From the NCBI GenBank assembly GCA_016283605.1, contig JAEENF010000171.1, positions 1 to 27,361 of the forward strand: 27,361 nt of DNA. Reading direction: 5' to 3'. The notes under the pieces are model-generated. The model did not search any database. It was not told where the DNA came from and saw nothing but the letters and a program-made list of their open reading frames with translations. Origin of the DNA: Prevotella sp. Its GTDB lineage: Bacteria; Bacteroidota; Bacteroidia; Bacteroidales; Bacteroidaceae. A program made the translations under genes and the position numbers. Positions 1-8,600 of this stretch are shown here, piece after piece (the first letter of the stretch is position 1; each line of letters starts with the position of its first letter).

Positions 1-20
1 CCAAGTTTTACGTAGTCCAT
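1..20 (-). CDS. Possible first codons of a minus-strand gene (aldo/keto reductase-like start)
   Basis: An ATG on the minus strand at position 20 opens a frame reading MDYVKLG before the window ends. It starts one base after the TAA of the frame that ends at 22, a spacing typical of a Bacteroidetes operon. The first residues look like those of aldo/keto reductases (M-[DE]-Y-V-K-L-G), but seven residues cannot identify a family. What is seen is only the start codon and the spacing; the family is a guess. Confidence 0.25.
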
Positions 21-21
21 A

Positions 22-132
22 TTATCTCTGCTTTTTGAATATCAGTTTCATCGTCTCTGGATCGAGTGGTTTCATCGTGGGTAACTTCAGGTCTTTCACC
101 ATGTGGAGCGTGCCCTGCTTGTATTTTGGGGT
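22..132 (-). pseudogene. C-terminal tail of an unidentified minus-strand protein, joined to phosphatase sequence
   Basis: Read on the minus strand this stretch encodes a tail ending VKDLKLPTMKPLDPETMKLI then FKKQR and a TAA at 24..22. It has the composition of a real protein end and sits directly before the ATG at 20. Upstream of about 130 (towards higher coordinates) the frame stays open, but there the plus strand clearly encodes a SpoIIE-type phosphatase, so the reading beyond that point is probably a shadow. The likeliest explanation is a junction near 105-135, by deletion, recombination or assembly, that removed most of this gene. An intact short protein starting at the ATG at 102..100 (26 residues) is the alternative. 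Family not recognised. Confidence 0.25.
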
Positions 133-504
133 CTGCTGCGCTACTGCAATGCGGGGCACGAGGCTCCCATCCTGATCAACAAGACCGTTGAACCGCTGCC
201 TGTTAATCAGATTCTTCCGTTGGGTATCATGGAGGATACACCCTATCTGACGCAGGAGATCGTCATTGAACCGCAAACCACCGTCCTTCTCTTTACCGAC
301 GGACTGGACGAGGCGACGGATGCCGATGAGAAGTTGTTCGGTAATGACAGAATTATCGACGAACTGAACCGTGCCATCCAGGATGGCCAACTCTCGCCCA
401 AGGCTGTGATAGACCGGATGACCCAGGCCGTTCATGCCTTTGTAGGTGATGCCGAGCAGAGCGACGACCTCACCATGCTTTGTCTGAGATTCTTAATGAA
501 ATAA
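103..504 (+). pseudogene. Truncated SpoIIE/PP2C-type serine phosphatase, C-terminal part
   Basis: The frame holds the C-terminal half of a PPM/SpoIIE catalytic domain: RYCNAGHEAP near residue 13, the metal-binding stretch LLFTDGLDEATD near residue 63, and the closing motif SDDLTMLCLRF. A full SpoIIE domain is about 190 residues and normally follows sensor or HAMP regions; only about 120 recognisable residues remain. The sequence 5' of the CNAGH motif does not resemble the family, and this frame has a stop at 70-72. The GTG at 103 is the first possible start and is probably not used. The stop at 502-504 overlaps by 12 bp the end of the convergent esterase gene. It is probably a non-functional remnant of a partner-switching phosphatase; a rearranged or misassembled left edge is the alternative. 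Confidence 0.7.
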
Positions 505-1851
505 AAGCACTTCACGTTCAAAGAAGTCGAGGAAGAAGGGCCAGTTGGGACCTGCTTCGTGACCTCCGTGGTGCTGACGATAGGTGAGGCGGCCTTCCAT
601 CAGACCGTTGTCCATACCAGGGAAGAGGTCTGTGCCTACGCCTTTATAGCCCAGCAGTTCATAGACGGGCGATGCTTTCGAGGCTGATATGAACGAACCG
701 ACCACATCCTGCCATTTATCGCCGCTCCAACTGCCAGTGGAGATGAAGCAGGCGCGTGGAGCACAGAGGGCTATCAACTCATGCTGGTCAACAGGCAGGT
801 CGTTTTCTGTCATCGGGTCTGTCCCGTATTTGATCAGGTTGCCGCATACCCAGTGGTATTCCTCATGCGAGACGATGTTGCCGATGCTCTCACCGCAGTC
901 ACGACGCCAGCCCGCTGCACCGGCCTTGCCTGACGAGGCGATGAATCCTGCTGCGACGCGTTCATCAAATGCCATCGCCACGAGTGAGGCCTTGCCATAA
1001 CGTGAGACACCCTCGATGGCACATTTTTTAGCATCGAAGGTCTTGTCGGTCTCCAGGTAGTCTATCAGACGAGAGAGTCCCCAGCCCCAGGCACGGAGCG
1101 AGCCCCAGTCGGACGGCTGACGGTGCTCACCCTTATTGCAGAGTCCGATGATGCCGTTGGTGAGGCCTGAGCCGGAATCGGCCTGTATGGACGAGGGGTT
1201 GATGGTGGCAGCAGCCCATCCGCGTTCGATGACCATCTGCTTCCACGACACGCCTCCGCCAAAGGTGCGGAGAGGATCACCGCCTCCGAATCCGAACTCT
1301 ATGATGACGGGCAGGTTCTGTTTGCCCTCTGGATAGACCACATTGGCCTGAATCTCTACCTTGATGGAAGGATAACCGGCGTTATCGACCACGCCTTTCA
1401 GATATCGGATGATGACGGGCGTTCCTGCAAGATCCCTCTTCTCCTCATTGGTGACTTCCCACGTCACACCGGGTACATTGTCGGGAATATGGCCATAGAC
1501 ATGATCCTCAAACAGGCGTACGATCTCCGGACGGCGCACCTTATACCACATCTTGGCGTTGGTGACCTTCTTGCCGTTCTCGGTAACCAGCGGATCAGGA
1601 TAGAAGGGGTAGGGGTTGGCTGTCAGTTCATCATAGTTGGGGTGCTTGCTTCCGTCCTGACTGTTGGGCTGACGGCCTTCACGGGGTTGGCTGACTCCTA
1701 CTTTAGCCAGCATGTCGGCATAGTCGGCTGCCGCTATCTTACGAAGGCTGTCCTGATTGGCGCGGTTGCCGCCTCCGAACATGGGGAACTGTGCATTTGC
1801 CGTCAGCGAAATGCAAACTAAAAGAACGGATATAATACTAATTTTCTTCAT
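493..1851 (-). CDS. Secreted CE15-like 4-O-methyl-glucuronoyl methylesterase
   Basis: This 452-residue protein has a clear signal peptide (MKKISIISVLLVCISLTANA then QFP) and an alpha/beta-hydrolase core. The nucleophile elbow GVSRYGK (residues 281-287, Ser283) is the bacterial variant of the CE15 GCSRNGK motif. SSGKAGAAGWRR follows at about 307, as in CE15 enzymes where an acidic residue completes the triad, and the late RQHHGGHEAGPNW (425-437) supplies the catalytic His. CE15 enzymes cleave the ester between lignin alcohols and glucuronic acid on xylan, outside the cytoplasm. A longer reading from a TTG at 1857 is possible, but ATG 1851 directly precedes the signal peptide. It is monocistronic, divergent from the SDR gene and convergent with the phosphatase remnant. 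The general family is firm; substrate is inferred, and a plain acetylxylan esterase role is possible. Confidence 0.82.
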   Translation of the reverse strand: MKKISIISVLLVCISLTANAQFPMFGGGNRANQDSLRKIAAADYADMLAKVGVSQPREGRQPNSQDGSKHPNYDELTANPYPFYPDPLVTENGKKVTNAKMWYKVRRPEIVRLFEDHVYGHIPDNVPGVTWEVTNEEKRDLAGTPVIIRYLKGVVDNAGYPSIKVEIQANVVYPEGKQNLPVIIEFGFGGGDPLRTFGGGVSWKQMVIERGWAAATINPSSIQADSGSGLTNGIIGLCNKGEHRQPSDWGSLRAWGWGLSRLIDYLETDKTFDAKKCAIEGVSRYGKASLVAMAFDERVAAGFIASSGKAGAAGWRRDCGESIGNIVSHEEYHWVCGNLIKYGTDPMTENDLPVDQHELIALCAPRACFISTGSWSGDKWQDVVGSFISASKASPVYELLGYKGVGTDLFPGMDNGLMEGRLTYRQHHGGHEAGPNWPFFLDFFEREVLLFH

Positions 1852-1875
1852 AAACAATCAGTGGATATTTGAGTG

Positions 1876-1883
1876 CAAAGATA
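1876..1883 (-). promoter_or_regulatory. -7 promoter element for the CE15-like esterase
   Basis: CAAAGATA on the plus strand is TATCTTTG on the minus strand, a match to the Bacteroidetes TAnnTTTG -7 element. It would start transcription about 20 nt before ATG 1851. No good -33 TTTG is seen at the usual spacing. Confidence 0.55.
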
Positions 1884-1968
1884 CAAAGAATCTTTGAAAT
1901 CGTACCATGAGTATGGTATTTTTATCGTTTTTTCTCGTTTCGGTGTGCGGATTCTGCTGAGAAAGTAG

Positions 1969-1976
1969 TACCTTTG
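1969..1976 (+). promoter_or_regulatory. -7 promoter element for the SDR gene
   Basis: TACCTTTG matches the Bacteroidetes -7 consensus and is followed by CA, as in other promoters of the window. The ATG is only 11 nt past the element, so the predicted 5' untranslated leader is about 7 nt or less. No -33 TTTG is evident at 19-21 nt. Confidence 0.65.
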
Positions 1977-1987
1977 CATCAAAAAAG

Positions 1988-2699
1988 ATGGGAAAGAAGA
2001 TTGTTTTAGTGACTGGTGCCAATAAGGGCATCGGATTTGGAATAGCCAAGCACCTCGGTCTGAGTGGCTGGCAGGTAGTGATCGGCGCACGCGATGAGCA
2101 GCGCGCCACAAAAGTCATCGGCGAGTTGAAGGCTGAGGGTATCGACGTCCTCGGCTGGGTGAATATCGAACTGAAAGATCTCGACGGCATCGACAAGGCC
2201 GCCAAGGAGATCAATGAAAGATATCCTGAACTGTCGCTGCTCGTGAACAATGCCGGCATCCCTGGCGATATGAGTGTGGACAGCGAGCATACAGAGATCA
2301 GCGTCATCCGCGAGACGCTGGATGTGAACTTCATCGGCACCTTCGCACTCACCAAGGCCTTGATACCTCTGATAGCCAAGAATGGTGGCCGTATTGCCAA
2401 TGTCACCGTACCCTCAGAGATCAGTCCCTACTGGCACCCGTTGGCCTACGTTGCCAGCAAGGCTGCACAAGAATGCCATGATGGGTGTGATGGCCATCGA
2501 ATTCCAGCAGACCAATACCCCTTTGGAAATCTTCTCCGTTCATCCTGGACCTACGACCACTGATCTCAACGGCAACATGTCTCTCCCTGGCTTCCACGAC
2601 ATCGAAACCGTCGGCCAGAAGTTTGCCGAACTCATCAATGACGGCCAGAACCATCAGGGCGAGTTCATCGAGCTCTATCCCATCGTGAAAGAGGACTGA
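1988..2699 (+). pseudogene. SDR-family NAD(P)-dependent oxidoreductase interrupted by a one-base frameshift
   Basis: The first frame gives a short-chain dehydrogenase resembling carbonyl reductases: the cofactor motif TGANKGIG (9-16), NNAG (87-90) and the catalytic YVASK (Tyr154, Lys158). Directly after codon 161 (Gln) homology moves to another frame, which continues NAMMGVMAIEFQQTNTPLE, then SVHPGPTTTDLNGN and a normal C-terminus ending at 2699. Removing one base near 2471 (the G of CAAGAATGCC) restores a single protein of about 236 residues with the expected SDR layout. As it stands the product stops at 2563 after a tail of out-of-frame residues and lacks the substrate-side C-terminal part. 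It has its own promoter and terminator, so it is monocistronic. A true mutation and a sequencing or assembly error are both possible. Confidence 0.85.
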
Positions 2700-2720
2700 A
2701 AATAGGCTCTTTTAATAGTT

Positions 2721-2757
2721 AATCGCCGGTAAATTTCCTATTTACTGGCGATTTTTT
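2721..2757 (+). terminator. Intrinsic terminator after the SDR gene
   Basis: AATCGCCGGTAAA (2721-2733) pairs with TTTACTGGCGATT (2741-2753) with one mismatch around a 7-nt loop, and the stem runs into a T tract to 2757. It lies 21 nt after the SDR stop and separates it from the downstream operon. Confidence 0.85.
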
Positions 2758-2763
2758 GTGTAA

Positions 2764-2834
2764 ATACCTTGCATGTGGTATATTGAATGCCCCATCATTG
2801 GGATTGTGGGAGTGTGGAAATCGCCGTACCTTTG
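2764..2834 (+). promoter_or_regulatory. Promoter and upstream element of operon A (cassette copy 1)
   Basis: The element comprises ATACC-N8-GGTAT (2764-2781), a block GAATGCCCCATCATTGGG (2785-2802), a TTG at 2804-2806 in -33 position and TACCTTTG at 2827-2834 as -7 (20-nt spacer). The same arrangement occurs at 10316-10386 with near-identical sequence, which marks the whole stretch, not only the core promoter, as shared or conserved. The inverted ATACC/GGTAT arms could be an operator; no regulator gene is nearby. The predicted transcript start is near 2839-2842, leaving about 75 nt before the leader frame. Confidence 0.75.
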
Positions 2835-2914
2835 CACCGTCGAAAAGACAGAATTATTTTTTAAAGACATAGTAACAGACTAACATATTTTAATAACAAA
2901 AATAGATAAGAATT

Positions 2915-3124
2915 ATGAAGACAATGAATCGAATGCAGATGCGAATGCGAATGCAAGAAAACGGATGTCGCTGCCAGATGATGATGGCTATGGCGATGAA
3001 AGGGAGTGTATATATAATAATAGGTAAGGAACAAATAAAACACAAAAAACATGAAAAGATTAGTATTAACACTGGCATTGATATTAAGCCTGGGGCTTAC
3101 AGGAGCCTGGGCAGTGAACAATAA
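2915..3124 (+). CDS. Met/Cys-rich leader peptide frame upstream of the M14 peptidase (copy 1)
   Basis: The 69-codon frame begins MKTMNRMQMRMRMQ, continues with GCRCQMMMAMAMKGSVY, and has 11 Met in the first 28 residues plus Cys18 and Cys20. It overlaps the start of the following gene: the peptidase ATG (3051) lies 136 nt in, one frame over, and the leader stop (3122-3124) falls inside the signal-peptide codons. A homologous frame with the same 55-nt distance from its last Met codon to the next ATG lies at 10436. Between copies CQMMM and MKGSVY are kept and some changes are synonymous (GGG/GGA, CAC/CAT). Its position just after the promoter suggests a regulatory leader whose translation senses Met or Cys supply; this is inference. 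Alternatives are a small metal-binding peptide or an untranslated conserved RNA. No known family recognised. Confidence 0.5.
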   Translation: MKTMNRMQMRMRMQENGCRCQMMMAMAMKGSVYIIIGKEQIKHKKHEKISINTGIDIKPGAYRSLGSEQ

Positions 3125-5663
3125 TTCCGAATATTATTTCGGCAGTAATAACCCATTTGATCAATCGATACCCACACCCGAGGATTTCTTTGGTTTCCCA
3201 ATTGGTTCGGAACTGGTAAGATACGATAGGGTAGTAGAGTATTTCCGTCTGCTTGACAAGTTGTCAGACCGCGCACAACTGAAGGTCATCGGACGTTCCC
3301 ATGAAAACCGCGAATACGTCATTTTGCATATCTCCACACCGGAGAACATCAAGAATCTGGAGAGCATCCGTCAGAATCATGTAAAACTGGCAGATCCGAA
3401 TTACGGTTATCCTTCTAATTACGATGATCAGAAGGTCATTATCCAATTGGGATATAACGTACACGGTGGAGAGTTGGCTGGTACGGACGCATCGGTTCTG
3501 GCAGCTTACTATTTTGTGGCCACTCAGAATGCAGATATCGTTAAACGTCTGGGCGATGCCATTATCCTGATAGAACCGGCACTGAATCCCGATGGCCGTG
3601 AACGGGCAGCACAATACTTCAACGCTTTCCATTCCGTAGCTACCGTCAATGATGTCCTTGACATTGAACATACCCAGAGCTTCACACCGTTGCGCGGCAA
3701 CCATTTCTATGCCGACCTGAACCGCGACTGGTTTGCATTGGTGCATCCAGAGAGCAAAGCGCGTGCAGCATACTATCATGAGTGGTATCCGAATATCTAT
3801 GCCGACTATCACGAGATGGGCCGTAACAGTACCTATTATTTTGAGCCCTCTCCTGTACGTAGCACATGGAACTACACGATTCCAGAAAGTACATATACAG
3901 AACTGAACGTGATCCTGGCCGACTATTTCGGCGCAGAACTGGATAAAATCGGTTCATTGTATTTCACGAAAGAGAATTACGACAATATATCACCGATCTA
4001 TGGCTCTACCTATCCCGATTTCCAAGGCGGTGTAGGCACGACGCTTGAGGTAGGCAGTTCACAGGGTGTGCAGGTAGAGTCCTCACTGGGCATCCACCGT
4101 TTCTCGAAGAACATCCGCGACAACGTGCGTACCAGCATCGGTGCCCTGAAAGCAGGAACAGACAAGAAGGATGTATTCCTGCGTCATCAGCAGGAGTTCT
4201 TCAAGAGCGCCGTTCAGAAAGGCGGTAAGGGCTATATCGTGTTTGGCGATCAGGAAAACAAGGGCGCAACGAATCTCTTCCTCGACAATCTGTTGCGTCA
4301 CAAGATAGAAGTCCACAAGCTGTCGAAGGACTTTACTCAGGGCGATAAAAATTTCAAGGCCGACAACGCCTACGCTATTCCTTTGGCTCAAGCCCAATAC
4401 CGACTGGTGAATGCCGCCTTTGAAAAGCATACTGAGTTCGTTGACAGTATCTTTATGGATATCACGGCCTGGAGTACGGCTCACGGCTATGGATTCCCGT
4501 TTGTGAAAGGTGTGACGGGCATCAGTGTAGGAGAGATAGTGAAGGAGGTCCCTGCTCCCTCGACAGCAGCTTTCGCAAAGTCTCAGTTCGCCTACGTCAT
4601 CGACTATGCCGATTTCTATGCGCCACGAGTACTCTACAACCTGCTCGACAAAGGTGTGTATGTGAAGGCAGCCTATAAAGCCTTTAATGCTAAGACGGAA
4701 GAGGCTGGCGTTCAGAACTTTGCGATAGGTAGTCTGGTTGTGCCCCTCGTTTATCAGACCATCTCGGCTGATAGTGTATACAATACCATCAAGGCTGCCG
4801 TTGCTGACACAGATGTCAAGGTATACAGTGTGTCAACGAGTGCCAGCAGTGAGGGCATCGATCTGGGTAGCGACAATATCCAGGAAGTGAAGAAACCCGT
4901 TGTGGCCACTTTCGTCAGCACAGGTGGTTATACCGGTATCAACTGGACCGCCATTGGCGAGACCTGGCACTTATTAGGAAATCATCATCATATTCCACTG
5001 ACAAAGATATTTGCAGACTATGCCGACCGTACACCATTAGACCGTTACACAGCCATTATCCTGGTAGACGGCACCTATCAGTTCTTCTCCAAGAAGTTCG
5101 TTGAGCGTCTGAAGAACTGGGTCGCTGACGGTGGTGTGCTGATTACGTCGCAGCGTGCGTCGCAATGGGCGATAGAGAACGGTATCACCAGTCATTTCGC
5201 TGCTCAGGAAAGGCCGAAGGGCGATGAGAAACAGGGTGAGAAGAAAGAGTACAAGCGTCTGGACTATGCCAGCCAGCGCGAGCAGAACGGTCCCGGTCGT
5301 ATCGGAGGCGTACTTTATGCTGCCGACCTGGACATCACCAATCCCCTGGCATTCGGTATCCACAGCCGTCAGCTCTTTACGATGAAGACGGGCAACTACA
5401 TCCTGCCGCGTCCGCAGAGCCCGTATGCATCGCTGTTGCAGCTGAAGGGTGACAAACAACTGGGCGGTTATCTGACGAAAGCCAATCAGAAACTGTTGAA
5501 AGACGCCACAGTGATAGCCTTCGACAACGTGGGTGCAGGAACAGTAGTCCTGTTCAGTGAATCGCCTACCTATCGTGGCTACTGGCTCAGTACAGGACGT
5601 ATCCTGACGAATGCCTTGTTCTTCGGCAACAACGTCGCCGCAGCCTCACGCTATCGTCCATAG
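3051..5663 (+). CDS. Exported M14-family zinc metallocarboxypeptidase with C-terminal GATase1-like domain
   Basis: The 870-residue protein begins with a signal peptide (MKRLVLTLALILSLGLTGAWA). The M14 peptidase signature is complete: zinc ligands His138 and Glu141 in NVHGGE and His254 in DYHEMG, the substrate-binding NPDGRER (179-185) and NRDW (224-227), and a candidate general base Glu333 in TLEVGSS. After a linker, roughly residues 640-730 resemble a class I amidotransferase/ThuA-like fold (DGTYQFF, then LKNWVADGGVLITSQRAS), probably non-catalytic, as in other large Bacteroidetes M14 proteins. It should trim C-terminal residues from peptides in the periplasm or outside the cell. It is the first gene of operon A, and SusC starts about 30-45 nt downstream, so the products probably feed the transporter. 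Start chosen at the ATG directly preceding the signal peptide; the leader frame overlaps it. Confidence 0.88.
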   Translation: MKRLVLTLALILSLGLTGAWAVNNNSEYYFGSNNPFDQSIPTPEDFFGFPIGSELVRYDRVVEYFRLLDKLSDRAQLKVIGRSHENREYVILHISTPENIKNLESIRQNHVKLADPNYGYPSNYDDQKVIIQLGYNVHGGELAGTDASVLAAYYFVATQNADIVKRLGDAIILIEPALNPDGRERAAQYFNAFHSVATVNDVLDIEHTQSFTPLRGNHFYADLNRDWFALVHPESKARAAYYHEWYPNIYADYHEMGRNSTYYFEPSPVRSTWNYTIPESTYTELNVILADYFGAELDKIGSLYFTKENYDNISPIYGSTYPDFQGGVGTTLEVGSSQGVQVESSLGIHRFSKNIRDNVRTSIGALKAGTDKKDVFLRHQQEFFKSAVQKGGKGYIVFGDQENKGATNLFLDNLLRHKIEVHKLSKDFTQGDKNFKADNAYAIPLAQAQYRLVNAAFEKHTEFVDSIFMDITAWSTAHGYGFPFVKGVTGISVGEIVKEVPAPSTAAFAKSQFAYVIDYADFYAPRVLYNLLDKGVYVKAAYKAFNAKTEEAGVQNFAIGSLVVPLVYQTISADSVYNTIKAAVADTDVKVYSVSTSASSEGIDLGSDNIQEVKKPVVATFVSTGGYTGINWTAIGETWHLLGNHHHIPLTKIFADYADRTPLDRYTAIILVDGTYQFFSKKFVERLKNWVADGGVLITSQRASQWAIENGITSHFAAQERPKGDEKQGEKKEYKRLDYASQREQNGPGRIGGVLYAADLDITNPLAFGIHSRQLFTMKTGNYILPRPQSPYASLLQLKGDKQLGGYLTKANQKLLKDATVIAFDNVGAGTVVLFSESPTYRGYWLSTGRILTNALFFGNNVAAASRYRP

Positions 5664-5693
5664 GAGGAACAAGAATAAACAAGTGAAATTAAA

Positions 5694-8600
5694 ATGAATG
5701 ATGATTGTATGAAAAAGTTAACTTTATATATATTATTCCTGATTGCCGCCCTTCAAGTGGCGGCTCAGGATGTACTCCAAGGTCGAGTACTCGATGCCCG
5801 TACGCATGAACCCGTGATTGGTGCTGCTATACAGATCAGAGGTACGCGCAGCAGTGCAGTAACCGATCTCGACGGCCAGTTCTCACTTCAGGTGAAAGGT
5901 GAGGAACCTTATACCCTCGATGTGACCTACGTAGGTTATCTCTCACAGGAGATAGAAGTCTACGACACCAGTGAACCTGTGGATATCCATCTGCGTGAGA
6001 ACACGCGACTGCTGAACGAGGTTGTGGTGATAGGTTACGGAACAGCTAAGGTCCGCGACCTGACGGCTTCGATCACATCCATCAACAAAGAGTCGTTGAA
6101 AGGTGTAACGGGCCATAGTATCGACAATCTCCTGGAAGGACATGCTGCTGGTGTGATGGTATCTACCTCAGGCTCTCAGGTGGGTAGTGCCCCAGTCATC
6201 AATATCCGTGGTGTGGCTTCGATCACCTCGAGTGTGACCCCGCTCTACGTGGTTGACGGTGTACCCATCAACTCCAGCAATATCGCGTCGAATACCGACT
6301 ACAACCCTATCTCTGACATCAATCCGGCAGACATTAAGTCGATAGATATCCTGAAGGATGCCGCCGCCAGTGCGATGTATGGTTCAAGAGCTGCCGCAGG
6401 TGTGGTGCTGATCACCACCAACGCTGGTGCAGCAGGTAAGTCGAAACTGACGTATGACTATAATCTCGGCTTTAATTCAGCCACTAAGCTGCTGAAGCCC
6501 ATGAATGCCATACAGTATACCGACATCAAGAATCAGGGCTGGCTGAACAACGGCGGCGACCCCAATAGTCTGCCTTACGCCACGATGACGGATAAGAACG
6601 GCAACATTGTCAGCACCGACTGGGTAGACCTGATATTCCGTACAGGACTGTCGCAGAACCATAACCTTAATCTGCAAGGTGGTAACGACAAGGCGACCTA
6701 CTATCTCTCTGGCAGCTATACCACTCAGGAAGGAATCACCATCGATTCGAAATACAACCGTTTCTCATTCAAGGGCAATGGTACATACAAGCTGAATAAT
6801 TTTGTGAAGGTGGGCTTCAACAGCGGATACACCTATAGCAAGATCCATACAGCCGATGATTCCCGTAACGGCTCCCTCAGTGCGATGGGTGGTCTGACGC
6901 GTCTGGCTTATGTCGATCTGCCAAACGTACCTGCTCACAATGAAGACGGAACGTTCTACGCCTCAGAACTGGCTCCGCGTAACTTGGGAAAAGGTAATAA
7001 TGCCGTCGAGGTGTTCTATTACAATGCTCTGGGACTGATAGAAGGCGGACAATATGCTGAATCGAAGACTCACCGTATACTTGCCAACGGTTATGCAGAG
7101 ATCGTGCCTGTTAAGGGCCTGACCCTGAAGACGCTCTACGGCGTAGACTGGACACTGATACAGAATGAATCCTTCGGAACCCCACTGCATGGCGGCAGCT
7201 ATCCTAACGGTAGCAGTCGTACGGGAACATCCAGTCTGAAGAGCTGGACTTGGACCAATACCGCCAACTATCAGTTTGATTTGAAAAAGCATCACTTCGA
7301 CATACTCTTCGGTGTTGAGGCTTCGGCCAGTGACCGACATGTCGTATCACGTACGGGAACCACACTGAGCAATCCGGATCAGTTGTATGTAGAAGCCGCT
7401 TACCTCACCTACGGTGGTTCAGGCAGTATCCTGGAGAGCAGCATGTTCAGCTATATCAGCCGCTTCACTTACGACTGGAAGAACCGCTACTATCTGACCG
7501 CCAACTGGCGTCGTGACGGACTCTCGAAGCTGGGTCGAAAGTGGGGTAACTTCTACGGCGTCAGCGGTGCCTGGCGTATCTCCGACGAGTATTTCTTCCG
7601 TCCGTTGCGTCGTTATATTGACGATCTGAAGATTAAGGCCAGCTATGGTCTGGTGGGTAATGCCAATGTAGGCTGGTATGCCTCAAAGAGTGTCTACTCG
7701 GTCTCGACCTATAATGGTGAGGTGTCATATATCTCATCGGGCATCAACGATCCTAATCTCGGATGGGAACAGACGGGAACAGCCGATTTCGGCTTCAGTG
7801 CCTCACTCCTTAAAGGCCGCTTCAATGTCGATGTGGATTATTTCTACTCCAAGTCGAAGGACCTGATTCTGGATGCCTCGCAGGCGTATTCTACGGGTAT
7901 CGTAGGAGCATCGGTATCTACGAACCTTGGTAAGACGCTCAATAAAGGCATAGAGATCAGCGTCAGTGGTGACCTCATCAGGAAGAAGGACTTCATCTGG
8001 AGCAGCAGTCTTAATGTCTCATTCGTCAAGAATAAGGTTCTGGAGCTGGCCGACGATATCATCTACTCCAACACGACAAGTGCCAATATCACGACTGTTG
8101 GTTACTCGCTGGCTCAGTTGTATACCTATCCTACAGACGGCATCGACCCCCAGACCGGACGTCGTATCGTGAAGATCCGCAAAGACGATGGCTCATACGA
8201 TCGTGCGCTGCTCATCTACAAATACGGAAAGGGCGGAGCCAAGCTCTATGAGTTCGATGGTGAGACGCTGTCGAAGTACACCATGAGCGACTGGAAGCCC
8301 GAGATTGCCGGTAATACCAAACCCACCTATTACGGCGGCTGGAGCAATACCTTCCGCTACAAGAACTGGGATGCGAAGGTGAACTTCCACTTCTCTGGTG
8401 GTAACAAGATTCTCAATGCGATGCGCGCCACATTGTCCGACGGACGTATGTGGAGTGGTACTGAGGAGTATTACAATAATATCTGGCGTCAGCCCGGTGA
8501 TAACGCGAAGTACGCCAAAGCCTCATTCAACGACAACTATTCCAACGGTACCGCCAACCTGATCAGCGACCTGATTGAGAATGGTGACTTCATCCGTCTG

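Noticed and set aside
1858..2406. 182-codon minus-strand frame opposite the SDR gene.
   Set aside because: Shadow of the SDR coding sequence; the plus strand shows clear SDR motifs.
2861..3121. Minus-strand frame rich in His and aromatic residues opposite the leader of operon A.
   Set aside because: Its composition is simply the reverse complement of the ATG-rich leader; it has no promoter or counterpart opposite copy 2.
3051..3124. Programmed frameshift joining the leader frame to the M14 peptidase.
   Set aside because: The peptidase has its own ATG followed at once by a complete signal peptide, and no slippery sequence was seen.
3264..3812. 182-codon minus-strand frame inside the M14 peptidase gene.
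   Set aside because: Antisense to conserved peptidase motifs, no family resemblance and no promoter.
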